Shown piece after piece: positions 17,298-25,654 of a stretch of DNA of 64,000 bases (the stretch's first letter is position 1; every line of letters begins with the position of its first letter). The notes beneath the pieces are model-generated. The model saw only the letters and a program-made list of their open reading frames with translations. It was not told where the DNA came from and ran no database searches. Source of the stretch: Rhizobium sp. BK376 (GTDB taxonomy: Bacteria; Pseudomonadota; Alphaproteobacteria; Rhizobiales; Rhizobiaceae); contig NZ_SLZG01000022.1 in assembly GCF_004341625.1 (NCBI RefSeq), forward strand, positions 1 to 64,000, given 5' to 3'. Both the position numbers and the translations under genes were made by a program.

Positions 17298-17910
17298 ATG
17301 TCGAGCGCCGACTTTCTGCTTTCCGAACGACAACAAAAACTACTGAGAGCGTTATTCTTACACGGTGAGGGCCAATTCTCTGTTTCCGACCTCATCCGGA
17401 TCGCCGGGCCTCGCAACGGCGCGACCCAGAGGATTCTCGACAGCTTCGAGAAAGCCGGTGTCGTCACGAGGGAGCCGAGGGGAAACCAGAGACTTTACAG
17501 CGTGAACAAGAAGTATCCTTTCTACCCTGAACTGCGTTCGATCTGCCTCAAGACCTTCGGCCTGGCTGACGTGATCTCCGATGAGTTGATGAAATTCGCG
17601 CCCAACATCCAGACCGCCTTCGTTTTCGGCTCCATCGCAAGGGGGAGGAGCGGGCGGACAGCGATATCGACCTCATGGTTGTGGGGGACGTGGATTGCTT
17701 CGAATTAGGCGAAGTCGTCGAGAACCTCAAGGGCGCACTGGGACGCGACATCCACCTCAATCTATACACGCCGGCCGAATGGGACGACTTGCAGTCCGAC
17801 CGCGTGACCCGAGCGATCAAGAGTGAACCTCGCATCATGGTGGCGGGGGCACGAAGTACCCGCACCAGGCGCTCATCGAAATCGCTGGAGCCGAGCGAAG
17901 GCTGGCATAA
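17298..17910 (+). pseudogene. HTH-nucleotidyltransferase (minimal NTase) with frameshift at a G-run
   Basis: The first frame (17298 on) encodes a winged HTH (SERQQKLLRALFLHGEG, ATQRILDSFEKAGVVTRE) followed by the start of a polymerase-beta-type nucleotidyltransferase (FVFGSIARG). At the five-G run 17641-17645 the protein shifts: the -1 frame continues with EERADSDIDLMVVGD, the GS-x(9-13)-DxD catalytic motif, and then ELGEVVENLKGALGRDIHLNLYT. A second five-G run (17845-17849) may mark another shift, after which the frame ends at TAA 17910. Proteins of this type (HTH plus MNT-like NTase) are often encoded with a HEPN antitoxin/toxin partner; none is seen here. Either a decayed gene or base errors in the G-runs. 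Confidence 0.7.
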
Positions 17911-18133
17911 AGGTCTCGGTTGGCATCCTGAGGTGGGCCGAGCGGTTTTCAGCATTGTTGCTGTTGTAGAAGCGGACCGAAGACCGTGTTCACGTCCAAC
18001 CAAACAACCTACCGGAGACAATTGATTGGATTTGTCCAGCCAATCGGTCGCCCAGCTCGCGACCCTCGGAATCTCTGATATTCCACAGGATGGTGGATCC
18101 GACGAGCACCAATGATCTCGGCGAAATCGAATT

Positions 18134-18152
18134 TTGCAGCAAGCTGCTGCAA
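18134..18152. repeat. 8-bp inverted repeat
   Basis: TTGCAGCA at 18134-18141 and TGCTGCAA at 18145-18152 form a tight hairpin with a 3-nt loop, downstream of the small membrane protein gene on the minus strand. No T-run follows. It could be a weak terminator or a mRNA 3' end. Confidence 0.3.
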
Positions 18153-18172
18153 TTTGGACTGCGGTCGCGCGA

Positions 18173-18451
18173 CTATCTTGTCGGAATCGTCGCATAGTAC
18201 TCAAAGCGATCCAGAAATCGGGAATTCGATGGGGATCCGGTCGATGTTCCGTTGCTCGACGAACCGCCTAGACCGTTTCCGCCGTACGGCCGGAGCAAAA
18301 TCCATGCGGCAAGTCCAACGAGGAACAGCGCAGCGAATACCAAGGCCCATCCAGAGCGCGCTTTTCCGCTTCGGGCGCCGCGTCGTCCCTGCCCTTCGTA
18401 TTGCGTTTTCTTGTTTGATGACCCGAATGGATCCCCTGGTGGTCCGCTCAT
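18173..18451 (-). CDS. Small single-pass membrane protein
   Basis: A 92-residue product: a polar, basic, Gly/Ser-rich N-terminus (MSGPPGDPFGSSNKKTQ onward), one hydrophobic helix (WALVFAALFLVGLAAWILL, about residues 34-52), then a Gly/Ser/Asn-rich low-complexity tail. With Lys/Arg before the helix it should sit N-in/C-out. The start (ATG 18451) has GGAG nine bases upstream and overlaps the TGA of the upstream small frame (ATGA), so the two would be translationally coupled. The family is not recognised. Confidence 0.6.
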   Translation of the reverse strand: MSGPPGDPFGSSNKKTQYEGQGRRGARSGKARSGWALVFAALFLVGLAAWILLRPYGGNGLGGSSSNGTSTGSPSNSRFLDRFEYYATIPTR

Positions 18452-18636
18452 AATGGTACTCCGCGCGATAGGTCTGGAACCTGCTGCGCGATTGCTTGTT
18501 CCACCTGCCGGGCCTTGATATCGCGCAGAGTATCGTTCAAGATATAGCCGGCTCAGGCCGCGTTCACTGCTATGCCGCCCACGATGATGGTGACGTTCGA
18601 GACGTTCACCTGCCATGTCTCAAACTTCACTGGCAT
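18448..18636 (-). pseudogene. Small hypothetical gene interrupted by an in-frame TGA
   Basis: From ATG 18636 (GGAATC upstream) the frame encodes MPVKFETWQVNVSNVTIIV and GGIAVNAA, then TGA at 18553-18555, then continues open as AGYILNDTLRDIKARQVEQA and on to a TGA at 18448-18450. That final stop overlaps the next gene's ATG. The second half is helical and reads like natural protein, so the two halves look like one 62-residue gene with a nonsense change at codon 28, where a Gly/Ala-rich helix runs through. Stop-codon read-through is possible but not needed. No family recognised. Confidence 0.45.
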
Positions 18637-18832
18637 GTTTGATTCCTCGGTAGCCACCCGCTGCCCTTTTCTGTATGCCATCATGCCAGCTGTTGAGCCC
18701 GCAGCGCTTTCATCGTATTTGGTGAAACAGCGATAAGAAAGAAAAGGCCCCGGAAATGGTGCGAGAAGCGGCCGTTAAGGCTACTCCCAATTCGCAATAG
18801 CGCTGCACTGCACAATCGCATATTACAGAAGG

Positions 18833-19264
18833 ATGAAACATCCTCGTTCCCGACCTGCGGCCTGGCTTCTGCTTGCCTTCATTATTTTCGCTACTGTTTG
18901 CCCAATCAGCGTGCGTCCGCATGACTATCTTCCTGTGGAAGTCGATCGAGCATTGGCGTTCTTCCTGATGACGGGCGCCTTTGTCGTGGCCTATCCCAAT
19001 CGCTGGCTCTCTGTGACACCGATGTGCATAGCCGGTGCCTTCGGCATCGAAGCGCTTCAATTCTTGTCGGAAACCAGACATCCTGAGCTGGCGGACGCAA
19101 TGGTGAAGGCAGTAGGCGCTGCTTTGGGTGCGTCGCTCGGAATTGCTTTCAATGCAGTCCGACGCCGTGCCTTAGGATGGCGACAGACCGCACCCTCCCC
19201 CGCGGCGGAGTCAGCTATCGCGTCATTGGTCATCTTGAAGATCATTTCGAGAGTACTAAAGTAA
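18833..19264 (+). CDS. VanZ-like small membrane protein
   Basis: A 143-residue protein with four hydrophobic segments. The arrangement is that of VanZ-like proteins: an N-terminal helix ending CPISVRP, then DRALAFFLMTGAFVVAYP, a helix ending GIEALQFL, and RHPELADAMVKAVGAALGASLG with the usual polar D in the last loop. VanZ-like proteins contribute to glycopeptide resistance in Gram-positives; in Proteobacteria the role is unknown. A hairpin plus T-run follows the stop. Confidence 0.7.
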   Translation: MKHPRSRPAAWLLLAFIIFATVCPISVRPHDYLPVEVDRALAFFLMTGAFVVAYPNRWLSVTPMCIAGAFGIEALQFLSETRHPELADAMVKAVGAALGASLGIAFNAVRRRALGWRQTAPSPAAESAIASLVILKIISRVLK

Positions 19265-19291
19265 CGAATCTCACTTTCTTTCCGTCCATTG

Positions 19292-19325
19292 CCCCGCGTT
19301 CCTGAAGATGCGGGGGTTCTTTTTG
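19292..19325 (+). terminator. Intrinsic terminator after the VanZ-like gene
   Basis: CCCCGC at 19292-19297 pairs with GCGGGG at 19310-19315; the loop is 12 nt and GTTCTTTTTG follows. The position, 27 bp past the stop codon, fits a rho-independent terminator. Confidence 0.6.
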
Positions 19326-19429
19326 CAGATCCATGACAGCAGAAACCCGGTCCGACGAAATCAGAGAGGCCTTCCTGGATGTTCTCCGACGGCTTGGCGT
19401 CCGCTAGAGCTTTTGACCTTACGGAGATG

Positions 19430-19798
19430 TCATTGGCGCAGCTTGCTCTTGCGTTCGTGAAGCAGTCGAAGCAGCCCCTTCAGTTCCGGTTCGTCAACTT
19501 TGACGGCAGCCTCAAAGCAAAAGCACCATAGAAGTTCTCGCTGGCCCTGCTCCCGATCGTGATCCAATGGCTTTTCAAACTTCAGCAGATGGACCTGGAC
19601 CACACAAGGCACGTTCTCGCCGTCGCTGAGGCATTTGAGATAGGTGAAATATCCGAATGCCTTCTTCGATACCTTACCGCAAACGCCGGCCTCTTCACGC
19701 GCCTCTTGCTCGGCGACTTGATGGGCGGATTTGCCCTCCATGGGCCAGCCTTTCGGGATTGCCCAGCGGCGTGACTCTCGGGTCGTGATCAGAAGCAC
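19430..19798 (-). CDS. NUDIX hydrolase, N-terminally shortened
   Basis: The NUDIX box is present: GK(SAHQVAEQ)EAREEAG, i.e. Gx5Ex7REUxEExGU with REEAG, at about residues 22-44, preceded by RRWAIPKGWPM. These hydrolyse nucleoside diphosphates linked to other groups; the Arg-Trp-x-Ile-Pro-Lys-Gly start is typical of the DIPP/AP4A-like group. The protein is 122 residues and begins at a GTG inside what should be the second beta strand; homologues carry about 20 more residues (first strand). Upstream, on the other strand, is a VOC gene fragment, so the first strand was probably lost by recombination. It may be inactive. Confidence 0.7.
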   Translation of the reverse strand: MLLITTRESRRWAIPKGWPMEGKSAHQVAEQEAREEAGVCGKVSKKAFGYFTYLKCLSDGENVPCVVQVHLLKFEKPLDHDREQGQRELLWCFCFEAAVKVDEPELKGLLRLLHERKSKLRQ

Positions 19799-19803
19799 CT
19801 CAA

Positions 19804-20001
19804 GCGCGCTGGAGCGCCGTCTTTTATGTGGATGATCTCGACAGCTTCAATACCTGGTTCGCGGCCAATGGCGCGGACATCCTTCACCCGCCACAGGCAA
19901 CACCCCTCGGGCGAAACATGACCGTTCGAAATCCCGATGGGTCGGTCGCAGAGTATTTTGAGGCCGCTGGCGCAAACATCAACAGATCATCGGACCGTTA
20001 G
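19804..20001 (+). pseudogene. VOC (glyoxalase-like) gene, C-terminal fragment
   Basis: The plus-strand frame reads AVFYVDDLDSFNTWFAANG, then LHPPQATPLGRNMTVRNPDG and SVAEYFEA before TAG at 20001. This is the second half of a VOC module with its metal-ligand Glu (AEYFE). No start codon or first half is present; the sequence to the left is the NUDIX gene in the opposite direction. The two truncated genes abut at about 19800, marking a deletion or recombination joint. Confidence 0.65.
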
Positions 20002-20113
20002 GTCCGCCTGCTCGATGCGACACCGGAACTGCGGCGACATTGCTCGGCGACTGCGCGCCACCGGCCCCTTGCCGGATCGGTCGAACACCCGTTGCGCCCG
20101 GTTGGCGTCGCGA

Positions 20114-20892
20114 TCAGCGCGTCGCCCTAATGACGTTAATGAATGCCCTCAGACTTGGCGGCACGTGCCGATGTCCGGGATAATAGAGGAACAGGCCAGG
20201 GTAGGCGGGTGACCCGTCCTCAAGCATCGCCTTGAGACGACTGTCGGCAAGATAGGGTGCTGCAACCCGCTGCGGAATGAAGGCGATACCCGCGCCAGCC
20301 AGCGCTGCTTGAGCCATCAGCTCCGTCCTGTTGAGAATGAGTTGGCCGGGCACGTCGATCGACAGCGCGTGACCGTCTCGCTCAAACTCCCAGCGATAGG
20401 GCCGTCCGTTCGGCGTCCGGGAGCGCACGCAACGATGGTCGGCAAGGCCTTCCGGCGTTTGCGGCGGCTCGCGGCCATCGAGATAGGCCGGAGACGCAAC
20501 GGTGAGCATCCGCGACTCGCCTCCGAACCGGACCGCAACCATGTCGCGAGGCACGGCCTCGCCGAGACGCACACCGGCGTCAAAGCCCTGGGCGACGATG
20601 TCGGCGAACGCCGGATCAGCCACCAGATCGAGCGTAACGTCTGGATATTGCTGAAGAAACCGTGGCACGATGTCAGCAGGAACATCGATGCGGTCGCCGA
20701 CGCCGTGAGCCGAAGCGTTCCTTTCGGACGCTCTCTGCCGACATTGACATCTGCCAAAGCTTCGTCCAGCTCCCGCAGCAGCGGCGCCAGCCTGGCAACG
20801 AGTTCTTCACCCGATTGGGTCGGGGCTACGCTGCGCGTTGTGCGTTTGAGAAGGCGCACGCCGAGCTCTTGGCGCAGCCCTTGATTTTCCAC
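20114..20892 (-). pseudogene. LysR-type regulator, N-truncated and frameshifted
   Basis: The gene begins mid-way through the HTH domain (QELGVRLLKRTTRSVAPTQ, ELVARLAPLLRELDEAL), with a stop upstream in frame, so the recognition helix is missing. Near 20695 the effector domain jumps frame: GTLRLTAS is followed in one frame by nonsense and in the other by IDVPADIVPRFLQQYPDVTL and a complete C-terminus (GVRLGEAVPRDMVAVR, AGIAFIPQRVA, LRAFINVIRATR). Two independent lesions make this a clear pseudogene. Confidence 0.8.
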
Positions 20893-21064
20893 CGCAGGCT
20901 CTCGCCTTCATCGACGTCCAGGCCCAGGGCCGGTTCAAGGGGCGCCGACACTACCGCATTGCACGATAAATGGTTCGTAAGACAGTTGATCTAGCTCAAT
21001 GCGATCGAGCCGCGGCGGCGCACTATAGGCTTCGGATCAACACATCAAAGTCTGGATCGACACC

Positions 21065-21373
21065 ATGCTTAGAGGAAAGCGCGACAGTTTCGGCGGCCCG
21101 CCGGGTCACCCGATCCCCTCTATGGATGAGGTGGGCGGTAGGATCCTGGTTCTGCGGGTCGTGGCGATCGCCGCACTCGCGAGGCTCTTGAAACGCTACG
21201 ATGAAAAGGGCAAAGCTGAGCTGACAGCGGCGTTTCGCCGTGCAATCAAGAGAAAATGCGGACAGGCAAATCTCACCGAAGGTGATACCGCTGCCGCCTT
21301 GGACTATGCTCGCGAATTGTTCGATGAAGCGCTCACTCGGGCTTCTGCGCCCCAGTCTTCGGGCAGCCACTAA
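21065..21373 (+). CDS. Small protein of unknown function, paralogue of the 22060 gene
   Basis: A 102-residue soluble protein. Its core (MDEVGGRILVLRVVAIAAL, ARLLKRYDEKGKAELTAAF, then a final helix LDYARELFDEAL) aligns helix by helix with the product at 22060-22389 (IGEIEGRLLVLEMVAGSAA, ARLLSLHDSNEKAALVAAI, YAEELLADAQ). Conservation between two diverged copies argues that both are real. Predicted all-alpha. The family is not recognised. It sits just upstream of a flavin-reductase-fold gene in the same direction. Confidence 0.65.
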   Translation: MLRGKRDSFGGPPGHPIPSMDEVGGRILVLRVVAIAALARLLKRYDEKGKAELTAAFRRAIKRKCGQANLTEGDTAAALDYARELFDEALTRASAPQSSGSH

Positions 21374-21556
21374 TCCGGGGTTGGACGGCATCCGATAACC
21401 GAGCGGTCGGGAACCGGCTGGGGATGCCCGCCGATCGCAGATCTCAGGCCGCCTTCGGGCTTATAGCGGGAGCGATCGCTCGCGACGCTCAAAACACAAA
21501 CGAGATTGTACTGCCTCCGGAGGGACGATCCGCCGGTACGCTTTGAGGTGATCGCC

Positions 21557-22003
21557 ATGAATGTTGAAGAGATGTCCTACCAGGAGTGTATCGCATTTAT
21601 AAATCGGCAATGGCTAGCAAGACTGGCTTGTGCCGAAGGAAACGTCCCATATGTCGTTCCAGTCCAATACGCTTGCGCCGCCGACAAACTATATGTTTTC
21701 ACCTTGCCAGGCAAGAAACTGGAAATCATGAGAAAGAACCCTCATGTCTGTGTCCTGATCGACCAATTGAAAAGCAAGCATTCCTGGAAGAGCGTTGTTA
21801 TCGAGGCGCGGTTCATTGACCTTGGCGCCGAAGAGTCTCGGGAAGAGAAAGGCCAGGCTTGGTCTTTGCTTGCGCAACATGCCGATTGGTGGGAGCCCGG
21901 TGCTTTGAAACCGACCGGCAAATTGGCGGATAGTCCGTCGAGCACACATCTGTTTTTCGCGCTTGAATTTGTCGACGTAAGCGGGAGGAAAGCCGACGGC
22001 TAG
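21557..22003 (+). CDS. Pyridoxamine 5'-phosphate oxidase-fold (flavin-binding) protein
   Basis: A 148-residue protein of the PNPOx-like FMN-binding split barrel. It has the pattern MSYQECIAFINRQWLARLACA, VPYVVPVQYAC, KLYVFTLPGKKLEIMRKNP, VCVLIDQLKSKHSWKSVVIEARF, the typical Rv1155/NimA-like order. Members bind flavin and reduce nitro groups, F420 or other small molecules, or simply bind heme/flavin. Start taken at ATG 21557 (GAGG seven bases before); an in-frame ATG at 21506 adds a non-family stretch. It lies between the two paralogous small unknown genes, all in one direction. Confidence 0.8.
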   Translation: MNVEEMSYQECIAFINRQWLARLACAEGNVPYVVPVQYACAADKLYVFTLPGKKLEIMRKNPHVCVLIDQLKSKHSWKSVVIEARFIDLGAEESREEKGQAWSLLAQHADWWEPGALKPTGKLADSPSSTHLFFALEFVDVSGRKADG

Positions 22004-22059
22004 AGTCGCAGCTCTGGCGGCGAACACATCTTTGATAGTCAACAATGAGGGTTGCAGCC

Positions 22060-22389
22060 ATGGCAAAAGGAAAAAGCCCGGCCCCAAATGAGACGAGCGG
22101 TGCAATGGCGCCGACAATTGGAGAGATCGAGGGCCGTCTCCTGGTACTTGAAATGGTCGCAGGAAGTGCCGCGGCCAGGTTGCTTAGCCTTCACGACAGC
22201 AACGAGAAAGCTGCGCTTGTTGCCGCGATTCTGGCAGACATCGAGCTTAGCTGCCGTAGCAAAGGGCTTCACTTCCGCGACATCCTAGACGCGCAAGGTT
22301 ACGCTGAGGAACTGCTGGCGGACGCTCAACTCCAGGCGGACGGCCTTGATGATATCAAACATGCATATCTTCACCGAAAGCATGATTAG
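22060..22389 (+). CDS. Small protein of unknown function, paralogue of the 21065 gene
   Basis: A 109-residue helical protein (start ATG 22060, GAGGG upstream) related to the 21065-21373 product through the helix EGRLLVLEMVAGSAAARLL and the terminal helix. The C-terminal 15 residues (LDDIKHAYLHRKHD) are extra. The two flank the PNPOx-fold gene, which suggests one functional unit duplicated around it. No function can be assigned. Confidence 0.65.
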   Translation: MAKGKSPAPNETSGAMAPTIGEIEGRLLVLEMVAGSAAARLLSLHDSNEKAALVAAILADIELSCRSKGLHFRDILDAQGYAEELLADAQLQADGLDDIKHAYLHRKHD

Positions 22390-22622
22390 CCGCATTGGAA
22401 TAGCTTTAGCCATACGGTTAGCGGTGAAACCGACAGTGACAAGGCAGACCTTGACGCGGCGCGAGCCCATTGCGCCTTCGTGAGACGAACCAGACAAACA
22501 GGTGAAGCAGTCGGGCACGCCGATCGCTATGTTACGCCTCAGGCGCACACCGGTTTGGCGCTGCCAGAGGTGACGAAGAGTGCGGTGTCGACTCTCAATT
22601 CTTTAAATGTCTTCCAACGAAC
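22390..22622. other. 233-bp intergenic stretch between convergent genes
   Basis: No gene, hairpin or repeat was recognised here. Confidence 0.4.
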
Positions 22623-23876
22623 TCATATACTTGATCGCAGTTCGCTCGACGAAACTGTATTTTTAACGAAAGCGCCGTCTTTGATAATAGCCCGCAGATT
22701 TTCTTCCGGGCGGGTCAATACCTGCACATCGGAAATTGGATCGCCATCCACAACAAGAAGATCTGCCATATAACCGGGAGCCACGCGACCGATTTGCTCT
22801 TGCATCCGGAAGAGAGCCGCAGCTGTCGTCGTGGCAGAGCGAATGATGTCGATTGGTGCTTGCACCGCCGAACGGATAACGAACTCCTCCAATTGCCGAC
22901 GATGCATGGAGCCGAGCAGGTCGGTCCCATAAACGATCTTGACGCCAGCCTCATGCGCCATGCGCAACGCATTGATGCCGGCATCCACCACCTCGGAGAT
23001 TTTCGGGACCATTTTCTGTGGTAGCCCAGACGCCACCCCTTCTTCTGCCAGTGCGCGATATGTGATCAGCGTCGGGACGAGAAACGCATCATATTGCTTG
23101 AAATGCCTGATTGCCGACATATCCAGAAGATTGCCGTGCTCGATCGAATCGACTCCGCACATGAGGGCGCGATTAATCGCTTTGGCCGTATAAGCGTGAG
23201 CCATGACGGGAATGTTGGCCGCATGGGCCTCCTGGACAGCGGCCTGTATTTCCTCGAAGGCGAATTGAGTGCTGTCAATCCGGTCAGTGGGCGAGGCGAC
23301 GCCACCTGATACCATGATCTTGATCTGGTTTGCGCCTTTGCGGATTTCTTCGCGGCAAGCCTTGCGCATTTCGGCGACGCCGTCGCAGATGGCGCTCAAG
23401 CCCGCACAACAAAGACATTCGTTGAAATGCATATCGCCCGGTCCACGGATGTCGCCGTGGCCACCCGTCTGCGATAGGGAGTGGCCGCAGAACAGCAGGC
23501 GCGGTCCCTTGATCAATCCTTCATCCACGGCGCGCGCCAGCCCGAAATCGGCACCACCAGCATCTCGAACGGTGGTAAAGCCACGCATCAGCATGTCTTC
23601 CATGATCTTTCGCGCATGCTGCGCAACATAGAAGGGGGACATGCGGTTGACGGCGCCAAGATCCGCGGTGACAGCCGTAACGTGCACATGCGCATCGCAA
23701 AGGCCCGGCATGAGCGTGCGGCCACCGACGTTGAACTCTCGTGCGTCGGTGCGGGGTCGGCTGTCTCCGATAGAGGCGATCCGGCCATTGCTGATTTCCA
23801 CGAAGCGATTGTCGAGGTAGGTACCGGCATCGACGTCGAGAACGCGCGCGTTTGAAATGATCATCGGCTCATTCAT
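22623..23876 (-). CDS. Metal-dependent amidohydrolase (imidazolonepropionase/prolidase-like)
   Basis: A 417-residue TIM-barrel amidohydrolase. It has the N-terminal composite sheet (MIISNARVLDVDAGT, GRIASIGDS), LMPGLCDAHVHV (HxH metal site), a Lys at QIKIMVSGG (the KxxxSGG of the group), MAHAYT and SIEHGN (two His ligands), and YGTDLLG (the catalytic Asp). The closest functional groups are Xaa-Pro/Xaa-Arg dipeptidases and imidazolonepropionase-like enzymes. Start at 23876 by CAGGA and the MNEPMIISNARV opening; an in-frame ATG at 23936 is weaker. It is the last gene of the leftward ABC-transport operon, so its substrate is presumably imported by it. Confidence 0.85.
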   Translation of the reverse strand: MNEPMIISNARVLDVDAGTYLDNRFVEISNGRIASIGDSRPRTDAREFNVGGRTLMPGLCDAHVHVTAVTADLGAVNRMSPFYVAQHARKIMEDMLMRGFTTVRDAGGADFGLARAVDEGLIKGPRLLFCGHSLSQTGGHGDIRGPGDMHFNECLCCAGLSAICDGVAEMRKACREEIRKGANQIKIMVSGGVASPTDRIDSTQFAFEEIQAAVQEAHAANIPVMAHAYTAKAINRALMCGVDSIEHGNLLDMSAIRHFKQYDAFLVPTLITYRALAEEGVASGLPQKMVPKISEVVDAGINALRMAHEAGVKIVYGTDLLGSMHRRQLEEFVIRSAVQAPIDIIRSATTTAAALFRMQEQIGRVAPGYMADLLVVDGDPISDVQVLTRPEENLRAIIKDGAFVKNTVSSSELRSSI

Positions 23877-23947
23877 GTTGGGTATCCTGACAAATTTCGG
23901 CGGGATGTGTTCTGAAAACATCCGCCCTTGAGGCAATGCTTATCGGT

Positions 23948-24919
23948 CTATTCGGCCGCCGGCTTCGATTGGAGAGATTGTTTGAGTGCGCGCGGCTTGG
24001 TGGCCGGACGTGCCACGGGAAGGGTCTCGGAAGGGTAGCGATGGCTTTGGTCGACGACAGCGGCGTAGTGCTCGGGACGACGATCCTGCAGCAGGTTCAG
24101 ACCAAAGAATTCTTCCGTTCGTGACTTCAGAATTTCTTCCTGCAGGTCAGCTGTATGGACGACGAGACCCTCCTCTTCGGCGAGGTAGCTGACGACTTTG
24201 CCGCGTGGATCGACGATCTGGGAGCCGCCATAGTAATCGACGTTCTGGGAGTAAGCCCCTTTTTCGCAGTGATTGGATATGACCAGCCAATTCTGATTGA
24301 AAAAAGCATTGCCTTGTGCTGCGGTATCCATGGCCCATCCGTGATAGTCGGTGGCGCGGTCATGCCCTCGCATCGGCCAGGCCGTCGACATCAAGACCAC
24401 GTCGGCACCCTTGACCGCATAGGTGCGCAGCAATTCCGGGAAGCAGAGATCGTAGCAGATGATGCTGCCGAACACGCCGAGCGGCGTCTCGAATACGGGC
24501 ATCTCTTCACCCGGATTGAAGTAAGGGAATTCGAACTGGTTGTGAACCTTCCGATAGATCCCAATGACGCCTTCCGGCCCGATGAGGGCAGTGGAATTGT
24601 AGATCGCGTTTCCGTGCAATGCGCGTTCCGCCATGCCGAGCTGGATGAGCATGTCGTGCTTGCGTGCCAGTGCTGCAATGGCTTGTGTAGACGGGCCGGG
24701 GATCGGTTCGGCTTCGCGGAAATAATATTGTTTCTGTTCTGCTTTCGCCTTGCCGGAAAGATCGAAGTCCGCATAGCCCTGAAGTCCGGCTTCCGGCAGA
24801 ACGAGAACGTCCACACCCTTGTCGGCTGCTTCGTCTATCAATTCGGTGAAGCGCTGCAGGTTCTTTTTCTTGTCGTGGACGATTTTGACATTGGCTGCGG
24901 CTAAGGTGGCTTCGGTCAT
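23948..24919 (-). CDS. Carbon-nitrogen hydrolase (nitrilase superfamily amidase)
   Basis: A 323-residue C-N hydrolase with the full Glu-Lys-Cys catalytic set: LPEAG (E43), YRKVH (K124), IICYD (C155) followed by LCFPE. It resembles aliphatic amidase/N-carbamoyl-type branches rather than true nitrilases. The ~50-residue C-terminal extension (basic, Pro/Ala-rich after residue 275) is unusual. It starts 18 bp after the ATP-binding-protein gene's stop, so the two belong to one operon. With the amidohydrolase and the amino-acid-type ABC importer it suggests catabolism of an amide or N-acyl compound. Confidence 0.85.
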   Translation of the reverse strand: MTEATLAAANVKIVHDKKKNLQRFTELIDEAADKGVDVLVLPEAGLQGYADFDLSGKAKAEQKQYYFREAEPIPGPSTQAIAALARKHDMLIQLGMAERALHGNAIYNSTALIGPEGVIGIYRKVHNQFEFPYFNPGEEMPVFETPLGVFGSIICYDLCFPELLRTYAVKGADVVLMSTAWPMRGHDRATDYHGWAMDTAAQGNAFFNQNWLVISNHCEKGAYSQNVDYYGGSQIVDPRGKVVSYLAEEEGLVVHTADLQEEILKSRTEEFFGLNLLQDRRPEHYAAVVDQSHRYPSETLPVARPATKPRALKQSLQSKPAAE

Positions 24920-24937
24920 GATCCTGATCTCCTTTGG

Positions 24938-25654
24938 TCACGCAAGCGGCGGGCGCACCGGTTGATCCTGGTTGAAGGCAAGTTTCATCAGCCCCGTCAC
25001 CGCTTCGGTATCGGTGGCAGGGACTGTGAAGGCGGAACGTCCAGTCTGGACGAGGCATAGTTCATCGGCAAAATCCCGGGCACGCGCGATGTTCTGCTCA
25101 ACGAGAAGCATCGTCAGCCCGGCTGCGCGCAGCTTGCCGAGATGCCCGTAGATTTCATCGACGATACCTGGCGCCAGACCGAGCGACGGTTCGTCCAGAA
25201 GCAGAAGCTTGGGGCGCTCGGCCACTGCGCGCGCCAGGGCAACCATCTGCTGCTGGCCGCCCGAGAGCAGCGTTACTGGTTCCGAGAGGCGGGATTTCAA
25301 AGCAGGAAAAAGATCCAGCGCCTCATCGAGGCGTCCGTAGGCGGATTTTGGCAGGCCGACGACGATGTTCTCGAAGACGGACAATTGTTTCAACAGGCCG
25401 CGGCCCTCATGGACGACCGCGATGCGATGGCGGCGGACGCGTTTGGGCGTTGCAAGCCGTTCGCTCGCTTCACCCTCGATGCGGATGCTGCCTGCCGTGC
25501 GGATCAGTCCGAGCACGGATCTCACCGTTGTGGTCTTGCCCGCCCCATTGGTTCCAACCAATGCCATGCAGCGGCCGGTCTGCAGCGAGAAGCTGACATC
25601 GAACAGCGCCTGCGTCCGTCCATACCATGCCGATAGATGTTCGACTTCAAGCAT
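24938..25654 (-). CDS. Branched-chain-type ABC transporter ATP-binding protein (LivF-like)
   Basis: A 238-residue ATPase: Walker A GTNGAGKTT (about residues 36-44), signature LLSGGQQQM, Walker B LLLLDEPSLGLAP, His switch. LivF subunits are the shorter of the two ATPases in branched-chain/urea/aromatic importers. ATG 25654 gives the family start MLEVEHLSAWYG and overlaps the LivG-like stop by 8 bp. It is encoded downstream of the other four transporter components. Confidence 0.92.
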   Translation of the reverse strand: MLEVEHLSAWYGRTQALFDVSFSLQTGRCMALVGTNGAGKTTTVRSVLGLIRTAGSIRIEGEASERLATPKRVRRHRIAVVHEGRGLLKQLSVFENIVVGLPKSAYGRLDEALDLFPALKSRLSEPVTLLSGGQQQMVALARAVAERPKLLLLDEPSLGLAPGIVDEIYGHLGKLRAAGLTMLLVEQNIARARDFADELCLVQTGRSAFTVPATDTEAVTGLMKLAFNQDQPVRPPLA

